64,000 nt of DNA from MD308 sp051888795 (GTDB lineage: Bacteria; Bacillota; Clostridia; Lachnospirales; Lachnospiraceae): assembly GCA_051888795.1 (NCBI GenBank), contig JBJFCD010000199.1, positions 50,398 through 114,397 on the forward strand, in the 5' to 3' direction. The notes below the pieces were generated by a model. The model ran no database searches. It saw only the letters and a program-made list of their open reading frames with translations, and had not been told where the DNA came from. Every line of letters begins with the position of its first letter. The stretch's first letter is position 1. Positions 17,726-25,858 of the stretch are shown piece after piece. A program made the position numbers and the translations under genes.

Positions 17726-17755
17726 AAGGGAATGTCGAATCGGCATTCCCTTTTA
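17726..17755 (+). terminator. Intrinsic terminator after the S41 peptidase
   Basis: AAGGGAATG (17726-17734) pairs with CATTCCCTT (17744-17752), with three further inner pairs and a 3-nt loop, followed by T-rich sequence. Confidence 0.88.
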
Positions 17756-17857
17756 TATTTTCGTATGATAAAATGTTTTTGGAATCATTTTATATGATTA
17801 TAACATGCAGTAATAGTGCAGAGAGTTTTTGATAATAAAACGAAAGGATATAAGAGC

Positions 17858-19135
17858 ATGAAAATACTGATTAAAAATGGCCATGTGGTAGACCCCTTGA
17901 CAAAAACGGATGAGTGTTCTGATGTGTTGGTGGATGGCGACCGCATTGTAAAAGTTGAAAAACAGATAGAGGAAAAGGCGGATCAGATAATCGAAGCAGA
18001 TGGATGCTATGTAATGCCGGGATTTATCGATCTTCACGTACATTTTAGAGATCCCGGACTGGAATATAAAGAGACACTGGAGACCGGAGGAAAGGCAGCG
18101 GTGAGAGGCGGAGTAACAACAGTCTGCGCAATGCCGAACACAAAACCGGTCATTGATAATGGTGAAAAAGTAGCTGAAGTACACAGAAGAGCGAAAGAAG
18201 AATCTCTGACACATGTGATCCAGATCGGAGCTGTGACAGTTGGACAAAAAGGCGAGGAACTGGCAGACATTGAGGGAATGGCAAAGGCAGGATGTCATGC
18301 GATCAGCGAAGACGGAAAGTCTGTGATGAATGCATCTTTGTACAGAAAAGGCATGAAGATTGCAAAAGAACAGGGGATTTCCGTGTTCGCACACTGTGAG
18401 GACATTAACATGGTAGAAGGCGGTGTCATGAATGCGGATAAGAATACAGAGCGTCTTGGTCTTCGCGGAATCACCAATTCTGTGGAAGATGTAATTGTTG
18501 CAAGAGATATTCTTCTTTCAAAAGAAACAGGAGTAAGGCTCCATCTTTGTCATTGTTCTACTGAGGACAGCGTGAAGATGATCAGAGAAGCAAAAGAAGA
18601 AGGACTTCCGGTTACAGGAGAGGTGTGTCCGCATCATTTTATTCTGACATCCGATGATATTAAAGAAGATGACGGAAATTATAAGATGAATCCGCCCCTT
18701 AGAAGCAGAGTAGATGTGGAAGCATTGAAACAGGGACTGAAAGATGGAACAATGGATGTAATTTCCACAGACCATGCGCCACATTCTGCTGAAGAAAAAA
18801 ACAAGTCTATGGCAAAGGCAGCGTTTGGAATCGTCGGGCTTGAGACAAGTGCTGCTCTCACATATACGTATCTTGTAAAAGAAGGAATTTTAAGTGTGAT
18901 GGGCATGGCAGAAAAGATGAGCTATAATCCCGCAAAGATTTTGGGACTGACAGAAAAAGGTTCTGTATCAGAAGGTAAAATTGCGGATATTGTAATCTTT
19001 GATCCGGATAAAACTTATAAAATTGATAAGAACACATTTGTTTCTAAAGGGAAAAATACACCGTTTGACGGGTTTGAAGTATCCGGAGAAGTGAAATATA
19101 CTCTTGTGGATGGAAAAGTTGTTTACCAGGCATAA
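17858..19135 (+). CDS. pyrC: Dihydroorotase
   Basis: 425 residues, class I dihydroorotase. The metal ligands are His60 and His62 in DLHVHFRDPG, with further histidines in HCEDI and CHCST and the Asp in STDHAPHS. It interconverts carbamoyl-aspartate and dihydroorotate. The ATG at 17858 follows GAAAGGA; upstream in-frame sequence is leader. First gene of a pyrC-pyrF-pyrK-pyrD cluster. No PyrR attenuator was recognised in the 140-nt gap before it. Confidence 0.96.
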   Translation: MKILIKNGHVVDPLTKTDECSDVLVDGDRIVKVEKQIEEKADQIIEADGCYVMPGFIDLHVHFRDPGLEYKETLETGGKAAVRGGVTTVCAMPNTKPVIDNGEKVAEVHRRAKEESLTHVIQIGAVTVGQKGEELADIEGMAKAGCHAISEDGKSVMNASLYRKGMKIAKEQGISVFAHCEDINMVEGGVMNADKNTERLGLRGITNSVEDVIVARDILLSKETGVRLHLCHCSTEDSVKMIREAKEEGLPVTGEVCPHHFILTSDDIKEDDGNYKMNPPLRSRVDVEALKQGLKDGTMDVISTDHAPHSAEEKNKSMAKAAFGIVGLETSAALTYTYLVKEGILSVMGMAEKMSYNPAKILGLTEKGSVSEGKIADIVIFDPDKTYKIDKNTFVSKGKNTPFDGFEVSGEVKYTLVDGKVVYQA

Positions 19136-19162
19136 TGAGTTTATAAATAGGAGGAAATGAGA

Positions 19163-20080
19163 ATGATCAACAAGTTAGTTTCAAACATTAAAAAGACAGG
19201 AGCGCCGATTGTAGTAGGACTTGATCCGATGTTAAATTATGTGCCGGAGCATGTTCAGAAAAAAGCATTTGCTGAATACGGAGAAACACTGGAAGGAGCA
19301 GCAGAAGCAATCTGGCAGTTTAATAAAGAAATCGTAGACAAGACATATGATCTGATTCCGGCAGTAAAGCCACAGATTGCTATGTATGAACAGTTCGGTA
19401 TCCCAGGACTTTTAGCATTTAAAAAGACCGTGGATTATTGTAAGAGCAAAGACCTTGTGGTGATCGGAGACATTAAGCGAGGGGATATCGGCTCCACATC
19501 TGCAGCATATGCAGTCGGACACATCGGAAAAGTACAGGTAGGAAGCAAAACTTATGCTCCATTTGATGAAGATTTTGTCACAGTAAATCCATATCTTGGC
19601 TCAGACGGTGTAAATCCATTTGTAAACGTATGTAAAGAAGAAAAGAAAGGACTTTTCATCCTTGTAAAAACATCAAATCCATCCAGCGGCGAATTCCAGG
19701 ATCAGCTCATCGACGGACGCCCACTCTATGAACTCGTAGGCGAAAAAGTAGCCGAGTGGGGCGCAGACTGCATGGGAGATGAATACAGCTACATCGGAGC
19801 AGTAGTAGGAGCAACCTATCCTGAGATGGGAAAAGCACTTAGAAAAATCATGCCAAAAAGCTACATCCTCGTACCAGGCTACGGCGCACAAGGCGGAAAA
19901 GGAAAAGACCTCGTACACTTCTTCAACGAAGACGGCCTGGGCGCAATCGTAAATTCCTCAAGAGGAATCATCGCCGCATATAAACAGGAAAAATATGCAA
20001 AATATGGAGCGGAAAACTTCGGCGATGCATCCAGAGCAGCAGTGGAAGACATGGTAGGAGACATCAAAAGCGCATTATAA
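19163..20080 (+). CDS. pyrF: Orotidine 5'-phosphate decarboxylase (long type)
   Basis: 305 residues, the longer type-2 PyrF. The catalytic Asp103, Lys105 and Asp108 are in GDIKRGDIGS. It makes UMP from OMP. The ATG at 19163 has GGAGG 8 nt upstream; the ATG at 19157 would have 2 nt. The last 400 bases (about 19680 on) use many more C-ending codons (ATC, CTC, TAC, GGC) than the first half or the neighbours. Confidence 0.96.
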   Translation: MINKLVSNIKKTGAPIVVGLDPMLNYVPEHVQKKAFAEYGETLEGAAEAIWQFNKEIVDKTYDLIPAVKPQIAMYEQFGIPGLLAFKKTVDYCKSKDLVVIGDIKRGDIGSTSAAYAVGHIGKVQVGSKTYAPFDEDFVTVNPYLGSDGVNPFVNVCKEEKKGLFILVKTSNPSSGEFQDQLIDGRPLYELVGEKVAEWGADCMGDEYSYIGAVVGATYPEMGKALRKIMPKSYILVPGYGAQGGKGKDLVHFFNEDGLGAIVNSSRGIIAAYKQEKYAKYGAENFGDASRAAVEDMVGDIKSAL

Positions 20081-20086
20081 AACACA

Positions 20087-20129
20087 AATTTGGGACGTAG
20101 ACTTTTTTAAAAATACTACGTCCCAAATT
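20087..20129. repeat. Perfect 14-bp inverted repeat between pyrF and pyrK
   Basis: AATTTGGGACGTAG at 20087-20100 is exactly reverse-complementary to 20116-20129. The 15-nt loop has a T-run facing an A-run. No T-tract follows, so it is a poor terminator for either strand. It could be a genome-dispersed palindromic repeat or an mRNA processing or stability hairpin. Confidence 0.85.
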
Positions 20130-20160
20130 GGAAAATGGGGTGTACCTGAAAGGAGTTTTT

Positions 20161-20943
20161 ATGGATAGAAGGAAAGAATGTGTGACGGTTTTTTCGCAGG
20201 ATATGCTGGCGGATGGGATCTTCAGTATGTGGATTCGTACGGATGTGGCGGCTGAGGCCAGGCCGGGGCAGTTTATTGCTATGTATACGAATGATCCAAG
20301 TAAGCTTTTGCCGAGACCGATCAGTATTTGTGAGATTGACAGAGAAAAGAGTCTTTTGAGGGTTGTGTATCGTGTGACTGGTGAAAATACGGGAACAGAG
20401 CAGTTTGCCAGAATGAAAGCGGGAGATACGCTTGATGTGATTGGGCCTTTGGGAAATGGATTTCCTTTTGAGAAGGCTGTTGGAAAAAAAGTATTTCTGA
20501 TGGGAGGCGGTATTGGCGTGCCTCCGATTCTGGAACTTGCAAAACAGATTGACTGTGCGGAAAAACAGATTGTTGTAGGATATCGTGACGCGCAGACATT
20601 TTTAAGGGAACAATTTGAGGAAAACGGCAGATTATATATTTCGACGGAAGATGGAAGTGTAGGGACGAAAGGTAATGTTATGGATGCGATCAGAGAAAAT
20701 GCTCTGGATGCTGATATCATTTTTGCCTGCGGGCCGATGCCTATGCTCCGCGCAATTAAACAGTATGCCGAAGAAAAAGATATAGAATGCTATATTTCTT
20801 TAGAAGAGAGAATGGCCTGTGGTATCGGTGCGTGTCTTGGATGTGTGTGTAAGACGAAAGAAAAAGATCATCACAGCAATGTAAATAACAAGAGAATCTG
20901 TAAGGATGGCCCAGTATTCTTGTCTACGGAGGTGGAAATTTAA
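20161..20943 (+). CDS. pyrK: Dihydroorotate dehydrogenase electron-transfer subunit
   Basis: 260 residues. An FAD/NAD-binding ferredoxin-reductase fold (RPISICEI FAD motif, GGGIGVPPILELAKQ pyridine-nucleotide loop) is followed by a C-terminal [2Fe-2S] cysteine cluster (CGIGACLGCVCK and a later Cys). It passes electrons from PyrDB to NAD+. The ATG at 20161 has AGGAG 5 nt upstream. The stop and the pyrD start share one base (TAATG). Confidence 0.95.
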   Translation: MDRRKECVTVFSQDMLADGIFSMWIRTDVAAEARPGQFIAMYTNDPSKLLPRPISICEIDREKSLLRVVYRVTGENTGTEQFARMKAGDTLDVIGPLGNGFPFEKAVGKKVFLMGGGIGVPPILELAKQIDCAEKQIVVGYRDAQTFLREQFEENGRLYISTEDGSVGTKGNVMDAIRENALDADIIFACGPMPMLRAIKQYAEEKDIECYISLEERMACGIGACLGCVCKTKEKDHHSNVNNKRICKDGPVFLSTEVEI

Positions 20944-21851
20944 TGGCAGTAGATATGCGTGTAAATATAGCAGGTGTTGAGTGGAAAAATCCGGTGACAG
21001 TAGCTTCCGGCACTTTTGGCTCCGGTGCGGAATTTGCAGAGTTTGTAGATTTAAATAAACTTGGTGCTGTGACCACAAAAGGTGTGGCTAATATCCCGTG
21101 GGCCGGTAACCCGACGCCGAGAGTTGCAGAGACATACGGAGGCATGATGAATGCCGTGGGACTTCAGAATCCGGGAATCGATCTTTTTTGTGAGAGAGAC
21201 ATTCCGTTTTTGAAGCAGTATGACACAAGGATCATTGTAAATGTGTGCGGAAAATCCACAGAAGATTACTGTGAGGTTGTCGAGCGCCTTGCGGACGAAG
21301 ATGTGGACATGTTAGAAATCAATATTTCCTGTCCAAATGTCAAAGAGGGCGGGATTGCTTTTGGTCAGAATCCAAAAGCGGCAGAAGATATTACAAAATC
21401 GGTAAAAAAATACGCAAAGCAGCCGGTTATTATGAAGCTGAGTCCTAATGTAACAAGCATTGCAGAGATGGCAAAGGCAGTAGAAGCCGGTGGAGCTGAC
21501 GCAATATCTCTGATTAATACATTGACCGGTATGAAAATAGATGTAAACCGCCGCAAATTTGTAATTGCGAATAAGACTGGCGGTGTGTCAGGCCCGGCCA
21601 TTCACCCGATTGCAGTGCGCATGGTGTACGAAGCAGCGCATGCAGTCAAGGTGCCAATTATCGGTATGGGAGGCATCGCAAAAGCGGAGGATGCGATCGA
21701 GATGCTCCTTGCAGGTGCAGATGCAGTATCTGTTGGAACCGCAAACTTCCACAATCCGGCAGTGACGATGGAAATTGTAGCCGGTATTGAGAGATACATG
21801 GAACAGTATGGCTTTTCCCATGTGTCCGATATGGTTGGAATAGTAGAATAG
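20943..21851 (+). CDS. pyrD: Dihydroorotate dehydrogenase, class 1B catalytic subunit
   Basis: 302 residues, an FMN TIM barrel. The catalytic base Cys130 is in NISCPNVKEGG, which is typical of class 1B (the PyrK-dependent type). FMN-binding motifs GMGGIAKAEDAIEML and SVGTANF are present. It oxidises dihydroorotate to orotate. The stop codon lies within an 8-bp tandem repeat. Confidence 0.96.
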   Translation: MAVDMRVNIAGVEWKNPVTVASGTFGSGAEFAEFVDLNKLGAVTTKGVANIPWAGNPTPRVAETYGGMMNAVGLQNPGIDLFCERDIPFLKQYDTRIIVNVCGKSTEDYCEVVERLADEDVDMLEINISCPNVKEGGIAFGQNPKAAEDITKSVKKYAKQPVIMKLSPNVTSIAEMAKAVEAGGADAISLINTLTGMKIDVNRRKFVIANKTGGVSGPAIHPIAVRMVYEAAHAVKVPIIGMGGIAKAEDAIEMLLAGADAVSVGTANFHNPAVTMEIVAGIERYMEQYGFSHVSDMVGIVE

Positions 21852-21880
21852 CAGAATAGCAGAATAGCAGAATAGTAGAA
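21841..21880 (+). repeat. Five tandem 8-bp repeats spanning the pyrD stop
   Basis: TAGTAGAA, three exact TAGCAGAA copies and a further TAGTAGAA occupy 21841-21880; a sixth partial copy follows. The pyrD stop TAG is the first codon of the second unit (21849). Units of 8 bp shift frame when copied. Confidence 0.95.
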
Positions 21881-21905
21881 TAGCAATGGAAAAATCCGTA
21901 AACAA

Positions 21906-21932
21906 AAAAGGGCATTGTAAAAATGCCCTTTT
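21906..21932. terminator. Bidirectional terminator between pyrD and paaK
   Basis: AAAAGGGCATT (21906-21916) pairs with AATGCCCTTTT (21922-21932). With A-runs on the left and T-runs on the right it can end transcription from both converging operons. Confidence 0.88.
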
Positions 21933-21956
21933 AAAATGCCACTTAGTTTGGAAGAT

Positions 21957-23192
21957 TTATTCATATCTTTCATCAATCACTCGTTTTGTCTTTTTCTCGC
22001 TTCTCGGAAGCAGTCCGAGCTCAACAACTTTTACAAGAGGAGTGAATCCAATGCGGCTCTTGACTTTATCTGCAATTCGTCTTGCGAGATCTAAGAAATC
22101 AACACTTCCATTTGTCTCAACATAGATACGCATTGTATCGCGGCCATCCAGATGAGAGATTCGGATCTGGTATTCACTGGAAACCTCAGGGAATTCCTTC
22201 AAAATTTCTTCGATTTGGCTTGGGAATACATTTACACCTTTAATCTTCATCATGTCATCTGTTCTTCCCATAATAGTGTCAAGTCTTGGGAATTTACTGC
22301 CACAAGGACAGGTTCCCGGAATGATTCGCGATAAATCATGTGTGCGGTAACGGATCAGTGGAGCCCCCTCTTTTACGAGTGTAGTGATAACAATCTCGCC
22401 AAGTTCTCCATCCGGCAGAGGTTTTAATGTTACCGGGTCAATGATTTCAATGTAAATATAATCATCCCAGTAATGCATTCCGGTGTCATATTTACAATTG
22501 ATACCGATACCCGGTCCGTAAATTTCTGTAAGTCCGTAAATATCATAAAGCTCAATTCCAAGCTCTGTTCTTATGCGGTTACGCATTTTTTCGCCCCATC
22601 GCTCAGAGCCGATGACACCTTTTTTCAAACATATTTTATCTTTGATGCCGCGCTTTTCTATCTCTTCAGCAAGAAGAAGCGCATAGGAAGAAGTTGCACA
22701 CAGAACGGTGCTTTTCATGTCCATCATCATCTGGAGCTGTTTATCAGTGTTGCCGGGGCCCATCGGGATAACCATTGCGCCAAGTTTTTCAGCACCATTT
22801 TGAAAACCGATACCGGCAGTCCATAATCCGTAGCCAGGTGTGATCTGAATGCGGTCCGTATTTGTAATGCCGGCTGTCTCATAACAGCGGGCAAACATAA
22901 TCGCCCAGTCATCTACGTCTTTTGCAGTATACGGTATAATAACAGGAAGTCCTGTAGTACCTGAAGAAGAGTGTATTCTTACAATCTCCTCTTCCGGGGC
23001 AGTCATAAGTCCGAGAGGATAAGCTTCTCTGAGATCGTTTTTCTCGGAAAACGGAAGCTTTTCAAAATCTTCCGGTGTAGAGATACCAAAGATCCCTGCT
23101 TCTTCAAGCTTTTTTCCGTAAAAGCTACCGGCATTTCTGAGTGCCTGGATCTGATTATTAACCTGACTGATCTGTAATTCTGAAATCTGCAT
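21957..23192 (-). CDS. paaK: Phenylacetate-CoA ligase-type AMP-forming enzyme
   Basis: 411 residues. The ATP/AMP motif SSSGTTGLPVIIPYT, the YGLTEIYGPG motif and the C-terminal FPSQIEEIL hinge are those of PaaK. It activates, or in reverse releases, aryl acids such as phenylacetate and indoleacetate as CoA thioesters. It is the last gene of iorA-iorB-paaK. The pairing with indolepyruvate:ferredoxin oxidoreductase suggests ATP recovery from arylacetyl-CoA (inference). Start at 23192. Confidence 0.92.
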   Translation of the reverse strand: MQISELQISQVNNQIQALRNAGSFYGKKLEEAGIFGISTPEDFEKLPFSEKNDLREAYPLGLMTAPEEEIVRIHSSSGTTGLPVIIPYTAKDVDDWAIMFARCYETAGITNTDRIQITPGYGLWTAGIGFQNGAEKLGAMVIPMGPGNTDKQLQMMMDMKSTVLCATSSYALLLAEEIEKRGIKDKICLKKGVIGSERWGEKMRNRIRTELGIELYDIYGLTEIYGPGIGINCKYDTGMHYWDDYIYIEIIDPVTLKPLPDGELGEIVITTLVKEGAPLIRYRTHDLSRIIPGTCPCGSKFPRLDTIMGRTDDMMKIKGVNVFPSQIEEILKEFPEVSSEYQIRISHLDGRDTMRIYVETNGSVDFLDLARRIADKVKSRIGFTPLVKVVELGLLPRSEKKTKRVIDERYE

Positions 23193-23214
23193 AATAAAAA
23201 TATCCTTTCTTGTA

Positions 23215-23799
23215 TTAACAGTTGTGAGTTCTTACATATTCAAGTGCCCGGAAATTCAGCTGATGGAATTTTTCCGGCAATCGTTCTTTTATTGCGAGTC
23301 TTATATCTTCTTCGGTCAGGCCAAGTGCACCACTGTGAATGGCAGCACCAAGAAGAAGAATATTTAAAACTTTTGAGGAACCAATTTCCTTACATGCTTC
23401 GTCAGTATCTACAACGAGGAGATGTTCCACATGTCTTTTTAAGTAATCAATCATCGCTTCCTCGCTATAAGAAGAACCGGAAAGAGTAGCAGTAATTGGC
23501 ATGATCGCCCGTTTACTTACAACTACCTGACCATTCTTTTTAAGGAATGGAAGCATACGTACAGTTTCGCCAGGTTCAAATCCAAGAATGATGTCTGCCT
23601 CATTTTCAGCAATCATCGGAGAATAAAGATTATCTCCAAGACGTACATGGCTGAAAACGCTTCCGCCTCTTTGTGCCATACCTATTGTTTCGGCGCTCAT
23701 TACAGGAATATTTTTTTTCATAGCAGCGGCAGCTATCAGTTTAGATGCGAGTACAGTTCCCTGACCTCCGACACCACATAACACAATATTTTTATTCAT
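23215..23799 (-). CDS. iorB: Indolepyruvate:ferredoxin oxidoreductase beta subunit
   Basis: 194 residues. The gamma-type pyruvate:ferredoxin oxidoreductase domain starts NIVLCGVGGQGTVLASKLIAAAA, with AQRGGSV further on, the usual IorB pattern. The start at 23799 is chosen because GGAGGT lies 7 nt upstream on the minus strand. It overlaps the iorA end by 8 nt. Confidence 0.94.
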   Translation of the reverse strand: MNKNIVLCGVGGQGTVLASKLIAAAAMKKNIPVMSAETIGMAQRGGSVFSHVRLGDNLYSPMIAENEADIILGFEPGETVRMLPFLKKNGQVVVSKRAIMPITATLSGSSYSEEAMIDYLKRHVEHLLVVDTDEACKEIGSSKVLNILLLGAAIHSGALGLTEEDIRLAIKERLPEKFHQLNFRALEYVRTHNC

Positions 23800-25639
23800 G
23801 ACTTTCACCTCCGGCAATAGCATTTACAGGGCAAAGCTGACTGCACAGTGTACAACCGGTACAGAGGGAAGAATCAATGCAGACCTTTCCTTCTTTAATA
23901 ATAAGAGCAGGACAGCCGAGTTCCCTGACACATTTTTTGCAGCCAATACATTTTTCAGAATCTACATGCATACAGCCGGATGGCTTTGTAATTGCAATGC
24001 AGGGTGATTTAAAAATGATGGCTTTTACACCTGGGGAGGCAGAAACACGTTTTACACAATCTATGGCATTGTCAAGAACCAGAGGATCACAGGTCTCAAC
24101 AACAGTAAGACCGATGCCTCGAAGGACAGCTTCAATATTTACTTTATCTACCACTTCTCCCATCATTGTATGGCCGGTGCCTGGGTGAGGCTGATGACCG
24201 GTCATGGCAGTTGTGGAATTATCCAGTATGACAAGAGTCATTTCAGCCTGATTGTAGACAGCATTGATAACACTGGGGATTGCAGAAGCAAAAAAGGTAG
24301 AGTCACCTACAAATGCAAAGCAAGACGTGTCAGGTTCAATTCTGCCTACACCTTGTGAAATACCAAGACCGGCACCCATGCAAAGACAGGTGTCAACCAT
24401 ATCAAGCGGCATTGCATTGCCAAGTGTATAGCATCCGATATCTCCGCAGAAAATAGTCTTTTTCCCTTTCATAGCAGTCTTTACCGCATAGAAAGAAGCG
24501 CGGTGCGGGCAGCCTGCGCACAGAACCGGAGGACGTACCGGAAGAGCCGGCATATCAGATCCGGATGCAGTTTCAGCATCTGCGCAGTCCGTTTTTAGAA
24601 AAGCTGTTATGTCTTTATTTACACTGTCTCTGGTGTTTTCACCTGCATTTTTCACATGATGGGTAAGCTTTCCGTAAATCTTTACAGGGAGATTGTATTT
24701 TCCACTTATATAAGTAAGTTCCCGCTCAATGACCGGATCGAGTTCTTCCAGACAAAGTACTTCGTCAAGATCTTTAAGAAAATCATAAGCTAACCTCTCC
24801 GGAAAAGGATGAGGTGTTGAAACTTTGAAAAGAACTGGTTTTTCGCAGTCATCAACAGAGTTAAGTGTTTCCATCGCGTATGTAAAACTGATCCCGCCTG
24901 CTGCAATCCCTTTTCTGGAGTTTGCAGTTGAGGAAGTATGATCGGAACTGAAATAAATCCGGTTTCTCTTATAGGAAGAAAAATCTTCGGCAAGATTCAC
25001 ATTTCTCTCCTCAATTTTTATGTGATTCTGGTAGGAAAGGCGTGGAAATATTACCCAGCGTCCGGAATCCTTGATAAAGCCTTCCGGTTTGTGTAAAAGA
25101 TACTCACTTGTGTCCTTGACTGTAACAGAAGCATATCCGTGACAGACTCTTGTGGTTGGTCTGAGAAAGACCGGAGTACCATATTTTTCAGAGTATTCAA
25201 ATGCTTCCTGGACCATTTCGTAAGCTTCCTGTGCGGATGAAGGATCAAAACAGGGCAGTTTTGAAAATGCTGCGAAATGTCTTGTGTCTTGTTCTGTCTG
25301 TGATGATACCGGTCCCGGATCATCAGCAACAAGGATGACCATACCTCCTTTGATGCCTATATATTCCAGACTCATAAGAGGGTCTGAAGCGACATTTAAT
25401 CCGACCTGTTTCATGGTGACCATACTGCGGGCACCGGCATATGCAGCACCGGCAGCAACTTCCATGGCAGTTTTTTCATTGACTGACCATTCTACATAAG
25501 TGGTATCAGGTCTGCGCTTAGCAACGGTCTCGAGAACTTCGGTAGAAGGTGTTCCGGGATAACCTGATACGAGGTTTACACCGGCAGCAATTGCACCCAT
25601 AGCAATTGCCTCATTTCCCATTAAAAATTCCTTATGCAT
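23792..25639 (-). CDS. iorA: Indolepyruvate:ferredoxin oxidoreductase alpha subunit
   Basis: 615 residues. The N-terminal PorA-like domain has GNEAIAMGAIAAGVNLVSGYPGTPSTE. The central TPP domain has CAGCPHRASFYAVK and GDIGCYTLG. The C-terminus carries two [4Fe-4S] motifs (CIGCKKCVRELGCP and CTGCTLCSQLCP). The enzyme oxidatively decarboxylates arylpyruvates (from Trp, Phe, Tyr) to arylacetyl-CoA, reducing ferredoxin. A GAGGTG site stands 7 nt before the ATG. A TAAAAT -10-like element preceded by TGG on the minus strand (25684-25692) could be its promoter. Confidence 0.95.
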   Translation of the reverse strand: MHKEFLMGNEAIAMGAIAAGVNLVSGYPGTPSTEVLETVAKRRPDTTYVEWSVNEKTAMEVAAGAAYAGARSMVTMKQVGLNVASDPLMSLEYIGIKGGMVILVADDPGPVSSQTEQDTRHFAAFSKLPCFDPSSAQEAYEMVQEAFEYSEKYGTPVFLRPTTRVCHGYASVTVKDTSEYLLHKPEGFIKDSGRWVIFPRLSYQNHIKIEERNVNLAEDFSSYKRNRIYFSSDHTSSTANSRKGIAAGGISFTYAMETLNSVDDCEKPVLFKVSTPHPFPERLAYDFLKDLDEVLCLEELDPVIERELTYISGKYNLPVKIYGKLTHHVKNAGENTRDSVNKDITAFLKTDCADAETASGSDMPALPVRPPVLCAGCPHRASFYAVKTAMKGKKTIFCGDIGCYTLGNAMPLDMVDTCLCMGAGLGISQGVGRIEPDTSCFAFVGDSTFFASAIPSVINAVYNQAEMTLVILDNSTTAMTGHQPHPGTGHTMMGEVVDKVNIEAVLRGIGLTVVETCDPLVLDNAIDCVKRVSASPGVKAIIFKSPCIAITKPSGCMHVDSEKCIGCKKCVRELGCPALIIKEGKVCIDSSLCTGCTLCSQLCPVNAIAGGESHE

Positions 25640-25763
25640 AATTTCACCTCAAGATAAAATGTTGATTATCATATTATTTTACTATTTTACCATACTAAAG
25701 GAAAAATAAACAGCATTAAAAGAATGTGAAATTATGGTGTTGTAAACAAAAAAATGTCAAATC

Positions 25764-25795
25764 TTAATCTGATTTTAATCTTTGTTCTATATAAT
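25764..25795 (+). promoter_or_regulatory. Promoter with OmpR/PhoB-type direct repeats ahead of the Dlt-like operon
   Basis: TTAATC occurs at 25764-25769 and again at 25775-25780, exactly 11 bp apart (one helical turn). TATAAT at 25790-25795 starts 9 nt after the second copy. The -35 region has no good consensus. This is the layout of promoters activated by OmpR/PhoB-family response regulators. The rest of the iorA-MBOAT gap (25640-25858) is AT-rich and otherwise featureless. Confidence 0.5.
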
Positions 25796-25858
25796 ATACG
25801 CCGTGATTTTATGTGAATAACTATGTTCTCTGGTTTTCCAGATACAGATGGAGGAAGT

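Noticed and set aside
17779..17804. Promoter-like boxes before pyrC (TTGGAA and TATAAC)
   Set aside because: Spacing of 14 nt is too short and no better pair was found.
20087..20129. Hairpin between pyrF and pyrK as a terminator
   Set aside because: No T-tract follows the stem on either strand and pyrK/pyrD continue the pathway downstream; listed as a repeat instead.
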